Source: DASQHW01 sp038238245 (GTDB taxonomy: Bacteria > Actinomycetota > Acidimicrobiia > IMCC26256 > PALSA-610). Taken from it: a stretch of DNA of 64,000 bases. The stretch covers positions 62,001-126,000 of the forward strand of contig JBBRXX010000009.1 of NCBI GenBank assembly GCA_038238245.1. Direction: 5' to 3'. Made by a program: the position numbers and the translations under genes. Of the stretch, positions 43,583-52,295 are shown one piece after another (position 1 is the stretch's first letter; each line of letters opens with the position of its first letter). Below the pieces are notes generated by a model. That model had not been told where the DNA came from and searched no databases. It saw only the letters and a list, made by a program, of their open reading frames with translations.

Positions 43583-44707
43583 ATGGAATTCGGCCTCTTT
43601 CTCGGCGGCTTCGTCCACAAAGACGTGGCGGCCGCCAACCCCGATGCCGAGCACGACCGTCTCATGAGCGAGGTCGGGCTGTGCGAGGTCGCCGATCGGC
43701 ACCACTGGAAGTACGCCTGGTTCACCGAGCATCACTTCTTGAAGGAGTACTCGCACATCTCGGCGAACGAGACGCTGATGGCGTGGGTGCTGGCGCGTAC
43801 CGAACGCCTGCACGCGGCGTCGGGGATCATCAACATCACGCCGCCGGTGAACCACCCCGCACGCGTCGCCGAACGCGTCGCGATGATGGATCACGTGTCG
43901 AACGGGCGCTTCGAGTTCGGCACTGGCCGCGGGTCGTCGACCACCGAGATGGGCGGCTTCGGGATCACGGACCCCGAGGACACCAGAGAGATGTACGACG
44001 AGGCGATCCGCGAGATCGTGCGCATGTGGCGCGACGAGCCGTACGCGTATGACGGCAAGTACTTCTCGATGCCGGAGCGCAATGTCATTCCGAAGCCGTA
44101 CGTGAAACCGCACCCGCCGTTGTGGGTCGCGGCCGGCAATCCGGAGACGTTCGAGAAGGCCGCGCGCATGGGTCTCGGTGTGATCTGCTTCACCGGCGGC
44201 ACGCCCGAGAAGATGGCGCCGCTCGTGGAGACGTACAAGAAGCACATCGTCAACGCGGAGCCCGTCGGGGCGTACGTGAACGACAACATCGCGATCACCA
44301 CGAGCTTCATGTGCCTCGAAGATCGCGACGAGGCGCGCAACCTTATGGCGCACTCCGGCAACGGCCGTCAGCAGACGCTCGTGTTCCACTACCTCGACAC
44401 GTTCCCGAAGCCGCCGTTCGTGCCCGAATGGCCCGCCGAGATCCCCGACCCGTCACCCGACGCGATCAAGAAGGGGTTCCAGTCCGGGGCGGCGATCGTC
44501 GGCACCCCCGACGAGTGCGCCCAGGGGATCGAGCGCTGGAACGGCATCGGGATCGACCAGCTGATCATGGGTCCGTCGGGCAGCACCTACGGTCACGACG
44601 TGCTCGAGCGGACAGTGAAGCTGTTCGGCGACGAGGTCATCCCCCGCTTCGATACCGATCCCGAGCACTCCACGTCCCGCTACCGGGCGGCCGCGGCCGG
44701 GAGCTGA
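43583..44707 (+). CDS. LLM-class (F420/flavin-dependent) oxidoreductase
   Basis: 374-residue luciferase-like TIM-barrel protein. MEFGLFLGGFVHKD, WFTEHHFLKEYSHIS, ASGIINITPPVNHPARVAER, GRFEFGTGRGSS and PHPPLWVAAGNPETFEKAA are typical. In actinobacteria many such enzymes use F420 for hydride transfer, but FMN cannot be excluded. ATG at 43583 has CGGAGGG about 10 bases upstream; an earlier GTG frame start is not preferred. The KstR-like operator links it to sterol/lipid catabolism. The substrate is unknown. Confidence 0.92.
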   Translation: MEFGLFLGGFVHKDVAAANPDAEHDRLMSEVGLCEVADRHHWKYAWFTEHHFLKEYSHISANETLMAWVLARTERLHAASGIINITPPVNHPARVAERVAMMDHVSNGRFEFGTGRGSSTTEMGGFGITDPEDTREMYDEAIREIVRMWRDEPYAYDGKYFSMPERNVIPKPYVKPHPPLWVAAGNPETFEKAARMGLGVICFTGGTPEKMAPLVETYKKHIVNAEPVGAYVNDNIAITTSFMCLEDRDEARNLMAHSGNGRQQTLVFHYLDTFPKPPFVPEWPAEIPDPSPDAIKKGFQSGAAIVGTPDECAQGIERWNGIGIDQLIMGPSGSTYGHDVLERTVKLFGDEVIPRFDTDPEHSTSRYRAAAAGS

Positions 44708-44752
44708 CGGATCTCCCTCAATACTGGTCCGATTTTTCCGATCATCCAGGTG

Positions 44753-45283
44753 ATGGACGGGCTCGAGCACCCAGACCTGGCGGGCGTCGCCTCCGAGATG
44801 CGGGCCGAGTGGCGCGCCGAGCAGGAGGTCGCGACAGAAGACGCCGCGGCCCAGTGGCGGCACGGTCGCACGCTCGAGGACTGGCTGGGCGAGCGCATGC
44901 ACGCCGGCGACCGCGTCGCGGTGCTCGTCGGCGACCAGCGCTTCGCCGGCTACGTCGAGGAGACCGGCGACGATCTTCTCGCCATCCGCGCTGCGTACGG
45001 CCGCGTCGACGTGCACCTCGTCGCCGGGCTGCCGCTCTCCATCGAGATGTACGACCACGCGACCGAAGGCGGGAGCCGCGCGCGCAGCCGCCGGACGTTC
45101 CGCGAGGCGTTGCTCGAGCGCGACGGTCGCGACGACCAGACGATCGGCTGCCTGCACGAGTTCGAAGGCCTCGACGGCACCGTCCACGTCGGCAAAGACT
45201 TCGTGTCGGTCATCGCCAAGCTCGGCGCCGAGACGGTGGTGCCGATGGAATCCGTGGTCTGGGCCGCGGCGCGCCGCTCCTAG
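44753..45283 (+). CDS. Conserved-looking hypothetical protein
   Basis: 176 residues from ATG 44753 (GTG 44750 equally possible). Acidic and Arg-rich helical N-terminus (EMRAEWRAEQEVATEDAAAQ), then a beta-rich middle (GDRVAVLVGDQRFAGYVEET, RVDVHLVAG) and FVSVIAKLGAETVVPMESVV near the end, a pattern resembling small Sm-like or SH3-like barrels. No family is assigned. It follows the LLM gene by 45 bases and its TAG overlaps the convergent SDR stop (CTAG). Confidence 0.72.
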   Translation: MDGLEHPDLAGVASEMRAEWRAEQEVATEDAAAQWRHGRTLEDWLGERMHAGDRVAVLVGDQRFAGYVEETGDDLLAIRAAYGRVDVHLVAGLPLSIEMYDHATEGGSRARSRRTFREALLERDGRDDQTIGCLHEFEGLDGTVHVGKDFVSVIAKLGAETVVPMESVVWAAARRS

Positions 45284-46152
45284 CTTCCGCCGGCGCCGGT
45301 CAACTTCGCGCTGACGTCCCAGAGGCGCGCGGCCAGGTCGTCGTCGAGCGCGTCCCGCGTCGGGCCGGTGACCTTGCACTTCACGAAGTACTGCCCGGTG
45401 ATGCCTTCGACATCGGGTGACGACGCGACGTACACGGGCGTGATCGCGCCCTGCTGCAACGAGATGGAGAACGGTCGCGTGAGCGGCATGCCGATGTTGC
45501 CCCACCAGCCGAGATCACCTTCTTTTGCGAAGTTGCTCGCGACGAACCCGGGGTGAACGGCGTTGGCCGTCACGCCTGTGCCGTCCCAACGTTTGGCGAG
45601 CTCACGTGTGAACAGGATGTTCATGAGCTTCGTCTCGCCGTAGACGCGGAAGCCCTTGTAGCGACGGCGCTCGTAGTCGAGGTCGTCGAAGTCCAGACCC
45701 TTGCGTGCGCTCTTGTGCGCGACGGACGCGATGTTGACCACCCGGGCGGGCGTGCTGCGAACGAGCGTGTCGCGCAGCAGGTTCGTGAGCAGGAAGTGCG
45801 AGAGGTGGTTGACCTGGAACTGCGACTCGTGTCCGTCGCCGGTGAGACTCCGCTTGGCCAGCACGCCCCCGGCGTTGTTGAGGAGCACGTCGAGCCGGTC
45901 GTGGGTCTTGGTGAACGCGTCGGCGAACGCGTGCACCGAAGCGAACGACGCGAGGTCGAGGGGCATCGTCGTGACCCGGTCGCCGGCGCTCGTGCGCTCC
46001 TGGATCTCCTTCACCGCGGCCGCCGCCCGCGACGGGTTGCGCGCCGCGACGACGACCTGCGCGCCCATGCGCGCGAGCTCGACGGCGGTCTCCTTGCCGA
46101 TGCCGCTGTTGCCGCCGGTGATCACGACGACCTTGCCCGCGAGGTCGGTCAC
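45280..46152 (-). CDS. Short-chain dehydrogenase, retinol-dehydrogenase-like
   Basis: 290-residue SDR. Cofactor loop TGGNSGIGKETAVELA, LNNAGGVLAKRS, catalytic Ser in NIASVAHKS and YGETKLMN with Tyr and Lys. The length and HPGFVASNFAKEG segment resemble the retinol dehydrogenase/light-dependent protochlorophyllide reductase-like group common in actinobacteria. It oxidises or reduces an unknown alcohol or ketone. It lies 11 bases downstream of the small HTH gene, on the same strand. Confidence 0.92.
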   Translation of the reverse strand: MTDLAGKVVVITGGNSGIGKETAVELARMGAQVVVAARNPSRAAAAVKEIQERTSAGDRVTTMPLDLASFASVHAFADAFTKTHDRLDVLLNNAGGVLAKRSLTGDGHESQFQVNHLSHFLLTNLLRDTLVRSTPARVVNIASVAHKSARKGLDFDDLDYERRRYKGFRVYGETKLMNILFTRELAKRWDGTGVTANAVHPGFVASNFAKEGDLGWWGNIGMPLTRPFSISLQQGAITPVYVASSPDVEGITGQYFVKCKVTGPTRDALDDDLAARLWDVSAKLTGAGGS

Positions 46153-46163
46153 GAACGCGCAGG

Positions 46164-46415
46164 TTACGCGGGCGCCGCGCCTTCGCCCTGCCGTGACGGT
46201 GAGCGATCCTCGCCCGGCTGCGCGCGCACCCAGGCGATCAGCTCGTCGCGAAGGAAGCGGATCTCGCGCCCGCCCGGGAAGCGATGCGCGGGGACGCGGT
46301 CCTCGCGCACCATCCGCCGCAGGTACTCCACGTGTACGTGCAGCATCTCGGCGGCCATGGCCGTAGTGAGTATCTCGGGGTAGTTCGAGCCGTTTGAGGG
46401 GGCCGACTCAGGCAT
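46164..46415 (-). CDS. Excisionase/MerR-type helix-turn-helix protein
   Basis: 83 residues from ATG 46415. EILTTAMAAEMLHVHVEYLR followed by RMVREDRVPAHRFPGGREIRF and DELIAWVRAQ matches the small winged HTH of excisionase/BldC-like proteins. It is divergent from the Tad pilus operon across a 315-base gap and co-directional with the SDR, so it may regulate one or both. The longer open frame to 46592 has no good upstream coding signal. Confidence 0.82.
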   Translation of the reverse strand: MPESAPSNGSNYPEILTTAMAAEMLHVHVEYLRRMVREDRVPAHRFPGGREIRFLRDELIAWVRAQPGEDRSPSRQGEGAAPA

Positions 46416-46730
46416 ATCAGACGTAGTGCCCACGGCGAGCACGTTAGCCGCGCGGTGCCACAACGTCACGTGCTCCAACGTGCCCTGGACACGGAATGGA
46501 AGAAGGTGGCGCCGAATGTTCGCCGGACGCGTGTTCCGCCCAATGTGCGTGCGTGGGAGAAAAGGTCGCGGTGAACCCCGAGCCGCCTGCACGGGGGCTC
46601 GCGGGACAATCTCACGCGTTTCTTCGCAGCTCTAGACGTGAATTGGCAGAACATTCCGCTTGTCGAGACAATCTGTCGGTGATTCCATCCCGCTCCGGGT
46701 GGGCCTGAGCCTGCAGGTGGGGGCTGGGCC
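46416..46730. other. Control region upstream of Tad pilus operon
   Basis: About 315 bases without a gene. It contains two copies of GACAATCT (46605-46612 and 46667-46674) and a separated inverted pair GAATGTTC (46514-46521)/GAACATTC (46650-46657). No consensus promoter could be assigned; the pilus promoter must lie here. Confidence 0.45.
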
Positions 46731-47429
46731 TTGGGAATCGCGCAACCGGCGCTACGTGGTCGCACTCGTCGTGCGCTCTCGACGCGCGTCTCGTCAGGAC
46801 ACGTCGTGATGCTGCTCGCCGGCGCGCTCGGTGTGATGTTGACGTTGAGCGTGCTGCGCGCCGCCGACAACACCCAGCCGGTGCTCGTGGCCGCGAAGGA
46901 GCTGGCTTCCGGCACCCTCATCGGCGAGCGCGACGTTCGGGTGGCGCGGGTCCATGTCGACGGCGCGGTGCTGGCCACGCTGTTCGGTGGCGCCGACCTC
47001 GGTGCGCTGCGCGGGCAGGTCGTCACGAAGACGATTCGGGAAGGTGCGCTCCTCGGGCGGGGCGACGTCCGCGAGCTGGGAGCGCATGCGGCGACGCGAG
47101 TGATGAGCTTTCCGTTGCCGCGTGCGCGCGCGGTCGGCGGCAAGCTCACCGGCGGCGATCGCGTCGACGTCATCGCGGTCGAACGCAACACGGCGCGATC
47201 CGGCTACGTGCTCGCAGATGCCGAGGTGATTGCGGTCGAAAGCCGGAGCAGTGGCCCGCTCGCGGGTGCGTCGGACGAGATGACGGTGTCGCTCGTCGTC
47301 GACGGCGAGGGCGCACCGCGGCTCGCGGCGGCACTCGATACCGGCACGGTCACGCTCGTGCGCGCGACCGGCGCGACGCCATTGCCAGACCTGCCGCCCT
47401 TCACGCCGACCGGGGCAGGCGGCAAGTGA
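46731..47429 (+). CDS. CpaB/RcpC-like SAF-domain pilus assembly protein
   Basis: 232 residues from TTG 46731. One N-terminal TM (GHVVMLLAGALGVMLTLSVL) is followed by a SAF domain (VLVAAKELASGTLIGERDVR) and a RcpC-like beta region (VMSFPLPRARAVGGKLTGGDRV, VDVIAVERN). CpaB-type proteins sit at the cell-envelope base of Tad pili. It is first in the operon; its stop overlaps the next start (GTGA). The TTG start is supported by GGTGGGGG upstream and correct TM position but an internal start is possible. Confidence 0.83.
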   Translation: MGIAQPALRGRTRRALSTRVSSGHVVMLLAGALGVMLTLSVLRAADNTQPVLVAAKELASGTLIGERDVRVARVHVDGAVLATLFGGADLGALRGQVVTKTIREGALLGRGDVRELGAHAATRVMSFPLPRARAVGGKLTGGDRVDVIAVERNTARSGYVLADAEVIAVESRSSGPLAGASDEMTVSLVVDGEGAPRLAAALDTGTVTLVRATGATPLPDLPPFTPTGAGGK

Positions 47430-48604
47430 GCGAACCCGAGGTGGCGCTCGCCTTCACGGCCGATCCGTGGGTCGAGGCACTGCACCGTCACCTCTCCGAT
47501 CACGGTGGCGCGCGTGTCCGCAGTGTGGTCGTCGAGCCGGGGATTCTCCGTGAAGAGTCATACGACGTGTTCGTCGTCGGCCATCGATGGGCGCCGTTGA
47601 CGCGCGCGCTGGTCGGTGACGTGCACGCCCGCGGGCATGCAGTGCTCGGTGTGTTCGACCGCGAGGAACCGGCGAGCCGCAAACACCTGGCTGCACTGGG
47701 AGTCGACGCGATCGTCGAATCGGACGCCGGCGTCGACGGCTTCGTGCGGGCGATCATCGCGACGGCGGGCAATCGCCCGGAGCGGGCCGCCGAGCCTGCG
47801 CCGCTCGCCGATCGGAGAGCCGGCCGGCTCGTCGTCGTCGGCGGGCCGCCGGGCGTCGGCCGCACAGAGGTGGCGATCGGCGTGGCCCTCGCGTGCACGC
47901 GCACCCTTTCCGTCGCGCTGGTCGACGCCGACGATGTCGCGCCGGCCGTCGCACAGCGCCTCCACCTTCCGATCGAGCCGAACCTCCGTACCGCGATCGA
48001 TGCGGTCGAGCATGGTCGCGGCGAACTGGACGCGTGCGTGATCTCGGAGCCGCGCTGGCACCTGTCGATCGTGGCCGGTGTGCCCAATGCCGGGGCATGG
48101 GCGCAGGTGCGCCCTGGTGAGGTGGTTCGCGTCATCGACCGCCTCGCGGACGCCGCCGAGATCGTCGTCGCCGACGGCGCGGGCTCGCTGGAGGAGGTCG
48201 GCGCGTCGGGCAGTCGCGGACGCTTCGCCACCGGGCGCGCGCTGGTTGCGGAGGCGGATGTCCTGATTGCGGTATGTGACGCCTCTCCTCACGGGATCAC
48301 GCGCTTGCTCACCTGGGTGGTGGAAGCGCGAGGCCTGGCCGTGGAGACACCGATGGTGGTCGTCGTCAACCGCTCTCCCGGTGCGCGCTTCCGGCGCGGC
48401 GAGATCTACGAGGAGATCACGACGAGCCTCGGCACTCATGAAATCGTCTTCACGCCATACGACGCGCGCGTGAGCGATGCCGCGTGGAAGGGCGCGACGG
48501 TCGGAAGCGGTGGCTTCACTCGCGCGGTCACACGAATTGGCGATCTGGCTGCCACGACACCGCGCCGCGTGTCCGCCTCGTCGATCCTGGACGTCGCATC
48601 GTGA
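47426..48604 (+). CDS. CpaE-like Tad pilus ATPase with deviant P-loop
   Basis: 392-residue MinD/ParA-fold protein in the CpaE position. An N-terminal ~120-residue receiver-like domain (VALAFTADPWVEALHRHLS, DVFVVGHRWAPL, DAIVESDAGVDGFV) precedes the ATPase fold. The P-loop reads VGGPPGVGRTEVAIG: the Lys of GxGK[ST] is Arg and the upstream signature Lys is missing, so ATP hydrolysis is doubtful. SVALVDADDVAPAVAQRL and VVADGAGSLEEVG continue the fold. It overlaps cpaB before and cpaF after by GTGA. Confidence 0.83.
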   Translation: MSEPEVALAFTADPWVEALHRHLSDHGGARVRSVVVEPGILREESYDVFVVGHRWAPLTRALVGDVHARGHAVLGVFDREEPASRKHLAALGVDAIVESDAGVDGFVRAIIATAGNRPERAAEPAPLADRRAGRLVVVGGPPGVGRTEVAIGVALACTRTLSVALVDADDVAPAVAQRLHLPIEPNLRTAIDAVEHGRGELDACVISEPRWHLSIVAGVPNAGAWAQVRPGEVVRVIDRLADAAEIVVADGAGSLEEVGASGSRGRFATGRALVAEADVLIAVCDASPHGITRLLTWVVEARGLAVETPMVVVVNRSPGARFRRGEIYEEITTSLGTHEIVFTPYDARVSDAAWKGATVGSGGFTRAVTRIGDLAATTPRRVSASSILDVAS

Positions 48605-49890
48605 GCCGGGCGACCGCGCGGACGGACGCGTACGACGTGATCCGGCGCGAGGCGCTGGCGGGTGTGGAACGAAAGCGTCTGGCTCCGGAGCGTCAGCTCG
48701 ACGACGTGCGGGCCGAGATCGAGCGCGCGGTCGAGGAGTATCAACGTCGAGCGCGAATGGGCGACGAGGTGCCGCTCGGAGATCCGCACGCAATGGTGCA
48801 CCGCGTACTGCGGTCGATCACCGAGCTCGGACCCCTCAGCGAGCTCCTTGCCCGGCGCGACGTCGAGGAGATCTTCGTCGAAGGCGCGCGGGTGACGTAT
48901 CTCGATACGGAGGGCCGGTTGCGTGGTTTGGCGGAGCCGACGACGGAGGAGGAGAACCGTCAGATCCTCGAGCGGCTGCTGGCTGCGACCGAGCGGCAAC
49001 TCAACGCCAAGCATCCGATGGTGCAGGCGCGCGTGCTGGACGGCACGGCTCGTCTCACGGCCGCGATCTCACCGATCGCCGACCGGTTGTCGGCGACGGT
49101 GCGTCGGTACACGGTGCGCGACGTCACGCTCGAGGCGTTGGTCGCGCGTGAGGCGCTCAGCGAGGAAGCGGGCGCGTTCTTGTGGGCGGTCATGCAACAA
49201 CGGAGCCGGATCACGATCTCGGGTGAACCTGGCGCGGGGAAGACGACCCTGGGTGCTGCGCTCCTTTCGGCGGTGCCGGCTGCGCACTGCGTGCGGAGCT
49301 GCGAGGAGATCCGTGAGCTCGCGGTGCCCCTTTTGCACGGGAGCTACTACGAGGTTCGGCCACCCGGCCTGGACGGCACCGGCGAGATCTCGCTGCGCGA
49401 CCTCGTCAAGTTCGTCCTGGCGATGCGACCGGACCGCATCGTCGTCGGAGAGGTGAGGGGAGCGGAGGCCTTCGAGCTGACGCGCGCGGTCAACGCGGGC
49501 TGCGGGTTCCTCTGCACGATCCACGCGAACAGCGCGCGCGACGCGTTGAACGCGCTGGTCAACGCCGCGCTGATGGCGGGGGAGAACGTGAGCGAGCGGA
49601 TCGTGCGCAGGATCTTCGTCGAAGCGCTCGACCTCGTCGTACATGTCGATCGCGACGACGTCGCGCGCGGTGACGACCGAGTGCGACGCCAGGTCACCGA
49701 GATCACGGCGGTCGTACCGAGCCTCGCCGAGGGAGAGACGTGTGAGCCGATCTTCGTGCGCGAAGGCCTCGGTCGGCCGCTCGAGTGGACGGGCTCCCTG
49801 CCGCCGGGTCTCGAGCAGCGCGTCGATCGCGGGCTTCCCCAAGGCATGCGGCTCCGCAGTCTCGTCGAACGCGGACGGATCCCAGCGTGA
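48601..49890 (+). CDS. CpaF/TadA-type pilus assembly ATPase
   Basis: 429-residue secretion ATPase of the type II/IV superfamily. N-terminal helical domain (EEYQRRARMGDEVPL), then DVEEIFVEGARVTYLD; Walker A SGEPGAGKTTLGAAL at about residues 207-221; the Asp box region CVRSCEEIRELAVP; Walker B MRPDRIVVGEVRGAEAFEL; His box LCTIHANSARDAL. It hydrolyses ATP to drive Flp pilin polymerisation. GTG at 48601 overlaps the CpaE stop; an in-frame earlier start at 48484 would lie inside cpaE. Confidence 0.94.
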   Translation: MSRATARTDAYDVIRREALAGVERKRLAPERQLDDVRAEIERAVEEYQRRARMGDEVPLGDPHAMVHRVLRSITELGPLSELLARRDVEEIFVEGARVTYLDTEGRLRGLAEPTTEEENRQILERLLAATERQLNAKHPMVQARVLDGTARLTAAISPIADRLSATVRRYTVRDVTLEALVAREALSEEAGAFLWAVMQQRSRITISGEPGAGKTTLGAALLSAVPAAHCVRSCEEIRELAVPLLHGSYYEVRPPGLDGTGEISLRDLVKFVLAMRPDRIVVGEVRGAEAFELTRAVNAGCGFLCTIHANSARDALNALVNAALMAGENVSERIVRRIFVEALDLVVHVDRDDVARGDDRVRRQVTEITAVVPSLAEGETCEPIFVREGLGRPLEWTGSLPPGLEQRVDRGLPQGMRLRSLVERGRIPA

Positions 49891-49900
49891 GCGGGCGATC

Positions 49901-50794
49901 ATGAACGTGTTCGCGGCGGTGTGTGTGGGCGCGTTCTGTGCGCTGCTCGCCGGGCTGTTGATGGGCACCCTGCCCGAGTTCCGCATGCGCAAGAGGCGGG
50001 GCCGGCGGCGCAGCGACTCGCGACGGCTTCAGTCCGGCGCGTGGTTGCAGCAAGCGGGTGTCGGGCTCTCACCCGCACGCTTCTGGACGGGCAGCGTCTG
50101 CGCCGGGCTGCTCGCCGTGCTCGTGTTCACCGCGTTGACAGGCTCGGTGTTCGTGGCATTGGTTCCGGCCCTGGCGCTCTCGCTGCTCCCACGTAGCTAT
50201 TTCGCGCGCCGGCGCCGGCTTCGCATGCGAGAGCTCCAGGCCGCGTGGCCCGACGGGTTGCGCGACCTCGTCGCGTCGATCTCCGCCGGTCGGTCGCTCA
50301 CCCTGGCCGTCAGCGCGTTGGCCGCACAAGGTCCGCTGCCATTGCGCGCTGCGTTCGCGCGGTTTCCCGAGCTTGCACGCGTGCTCGGGACCGGCCCCGC
50401 GCTCGAGCTCGTGAAGGAAGAGCTCGCGGATCCGACAAGTGACCGGGTCATCGAGGTGCTGCTGCTCGCACACGAACGCGGGGGCTCGATCGTCCGCAGC
50501 ATCCTCGAAGACCTCGTCGATGCGACGACGCGCGACTTGAAGTTGCTCGATGAGCTCGAAACCGAAGGACTCGAGATGCGCATCAACGCCCGAGCGGTTG
50601 TGGTGCTGCCATGGCTCGTGCTGGTGGCGCTCACGATACGCCGCGGTCCTTTCCGTGATTTCTATCGTTCCTCGGGTGGCCTTGTGACGCTCGTCGTGGC
50701 GGGCGTGCTCACCGCGCTTGGTGTCTTCGCGCTCGGACGTCTCGGCCAGGAGCCGGCCGAAGAACGCGTCTTCGGCCCCAAGGCGGTCCGGTGA
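49901..50794 (+). CDS. TadB-like pilus platform protein
   Basis: 297-residue T2SSF-domain membrane protein. N-terminal TM (NVFAAVCVGAFCALLAGLLM), two central TMs (FWTGSVCAGLLAVLVFTALT, VFVALVPALALSLLP), a cytoplasmic domain with ELQAAWPDGLRDLVASISAG, and C-terminal TMs (VVVLPWLVLVALTI, VTLVVAGVLTALGVFAL). It forms the inner-membrane platform driven by CpaF. ATG at 49901 follows the cpaF stop by 10 bases. Confidence 0.88.
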   Translation: MNVFAAVCVGAFCALLAGLLMGTLPEFRMRKRRGRRRSDSRRLQSGAWLQQAGVGLSPARFWTGSVCAGLLAVLVFTALTGSVFVALVPALALSLLPRSYFARRRRLRMRELQAAWPDGLRDLVASISAGRSLTLAVSALAAQGPLPLRAAFARFPELARVLGTGPALELVKEELADPTSDRVIEVLLLAHERGGSIVRSILEDLVDATTRDLKLLDELETEGLEMRINARAVVVLPWLVLVALTIRRGPFRDFYRSSGGLVTLVVAGVLTALGVFALGRLGQEPAEERVFGPKAVR

Positions 50795-51732
50795 GCGCCC
50801 TTCCCCTGCTCGCGGGCGGTGCAGTCGGCACCGGTCTCGCGGGGCTCGCGTCGTTGTGTCTCCCGCCGACGCGTCGGCTGGCGCCGCGGGTTCGGCCGTA
50901 TGCGGTGGTCGCTCGTTCCGCGCTCGGCCACGCGCCGGAGGCGGCGCCCGACCACACCGGCGGTGCGCTCACGACGACCGCGACGCTCCCGCGCCTCTTC
51001 GGTCCGCCCCTTCGCGCGGCGTTCCGGTGCACCAGCCAAGTCATCGAATCGCGCGGTGACGAACATCTCGCCCGTTTGCTGCGTCAATCGGGCGACGCGT
51101 CCGCGACACCCGATGAGTACCGCGTGCGCCAGGTCTCGACCGCGAGCATTGGCGCGTTGCTCGGAGGCGCGGCTGCCGGGCTGACGTTGCGGACGCCGAT
51201 CATCGTGCTCGTCGCCACACTCGCCGGCTTCCTATACGGGGCGACGCGCGTGCGTCGCCAACTCGAGCGCACGATCGCGGGTCGCGCGGCGCGCATGCGT
51301 CTCGAGCTCTACACCGTCAACCACCTGTTGGCGATGCACACGCGCACCGGTGCGGGAGCCATGCAAGCCGTGCAACGGATTGTCGACCGTGGCCACGGTG
51401 CAGTCGTGGAGGAGCTCGGCGACGTGCTGACGTGGACCCGCGGCGGCATGGCTGAACCGGACGCGTTCCGCCACATCGCCGAGCTCACGCCCGAGCCGAG
51501 CGCCGCCCGTACCTATCAACTGCTCGCGGCAGGAGTCGAACGCGGTGTCGACCTCGGCGCTGGCCTGCTCGCGCTGAGCGCAGACATCCGCGATGCGCGC
51601 CGCGAACAACTCCACAAGGATGCGGTGCGACGCCGGGCGGCGATGCTGATACCGACGATTGCCGTTCTCGCGCCGATCATGTTGCTCTTCATCGCGGCGC
51701 CGCTTCCTTCGATCGTCCTCGGACACCACTGA
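50791..51732 (+). CDS. TadC-like pilus platform protein
   Basis: 313-residue second T2SSF membrane protein. TMs are at the N-terminus (LLAGGAVGTGLAGLASL), the centre (IGALLGGAAAGLTL, PIIVLVATLAGFLYG) and the C-terminus (LIPTIAVLAPIMLLFIAAPL). The cytoplasmic part includes MRLELYTVNHLLAMHTRTGA and ELGDVLTWTRGGM. GTG start overlaps the TadB stop. TadB and TadC normally pair as one platform. Confidence 0.87.
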   Translation: MSALPLLAGGAVGTGLAGLASLCLPPTRRLAPRVRPYAVVARSALGHAPEAAPDHTGGALTTTATLPRLFGPPLRAAFRCTSQVIESRGDEHLARLLRQSGDASATPDEYRVRQVSTASIGALLGGAAAGLTLRTPIIVLVATLAGFLYGATRVRRQLERTIAGRAARMRLELYTVNHLLAMHTRTGAGAMQAVQRIVDRGHGAVVEELGDVLTWTRGGMAEPDAFRHIAELTPEPSAARTYQLLAAGVERGVDLGAGLLALSADIRDARREQLHKDAVRRRAAMLIPTIAVLAPIMLLFIAAPLPSIVLGHH

Positions 51733-51762
51733 CCCCTGCATTGTCGACCCTGGGAGATTCCA

Positions 51763-51918
51763 ATGAAGCTTGCACACCGTGACGAAGCCGGCATGACGAC
51801 CGCAGAGCTGCTCGGGAACGCCGCCCTCGGTGTGCTCGCGCTGGTCGTCATCTGGGGAGCGCTCCAGGCGCTCGGTGTCGACATCATCAACATGATCCGC
51901 GACTCGCTGATCCACTGA
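51763..51918 (+). CDS. Flp-type prepilin, 51 residues
   Basis: Short gene with GGGAG about 6 bases before ATG 51763 and TGA at 51916-51918. The product has a charged leader MKLAHRDEAG, then MTTAELLGNAALG and a hydrophobic stretch VLALVVIWGALQALGV. This gives the class III prepilin signature: cleavage after Gly10 with Glu at +5 of the mature protein. It lies directly after the TadB/TadC platform genes, where flp is expected. It is likely the major pilin of the Tad pilus. Confidence 0.85.
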   Translation: MKLAHRDEAGMTTAELLGNAALGVLALVVIWGALQALGVDIINMIRDSLIH

Positions 51919-51926
51919 CGCCTTCC

Positions 51927-52295
51927 TTGCGACGCGATCAGGATGGCTTCACGACGCTGCAGTACGTCGTGGCGACGAGCTTCTCGCTGGTGTTGTTCGT
52001 ACTCGTCGCGAATCTGCTCGTCGATCTCTATACGCGCGGTGCCGTGCGCGATGCCCTCGACGAGGGTGTACGGGCCGCCGTTCCCATGACGTCGACGGCG
52101 GCGGATTGTGAAGCCCGTGTCAACGAGGTAATCCGGTCGGTCGCGGGCGGGTCGCTGTTGCGCGTCGACGACCTGCGGTGCGAGCGCGACGGCGACTCGG
52201 TCGTCGCGCTCGACGTCGCGCTTCTGTCGTGGCTCCCGACGCTGGTGCCGGATTGGCAGCTCCAGCTGCGCGCATCGGCGCGCCAAGAACGATGA
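51927..52295 (+). CDS. TadE-like pseudopilin 1
   Basis: 122 residues from TTG 51927. The leader RRDQDG precedes FTTLQYVVATSFSLVLFVLV, a pilin-like helix with Gln instead of Glu at +5, followed by a soluble region with two cysteines (ADCEARVNEVIRSV, LRCERDGDSV) that could form a disulphide. Role as a minor pilin is inferred. Its stop overlaps the next start (ATGA). Confidence 0.75.
   Translation: MRRDQDGFTTLQYVVATSFSLVLFVLVANLLVDLYTRGAVRDALDEGVRAAVPMTSTAADCEARVNEVIRSVAGGSLLRVDDLRCERDGDSVVALDVALLSWLPTLVPDWQLQLRASARQER

Noticed and set aside
46605..46674. GACAATCT repeats as a CRISPR or transposon end
   Set aside because: Only two 8-base copies, no regular spacing and no transposase; at most a regulatory motif.
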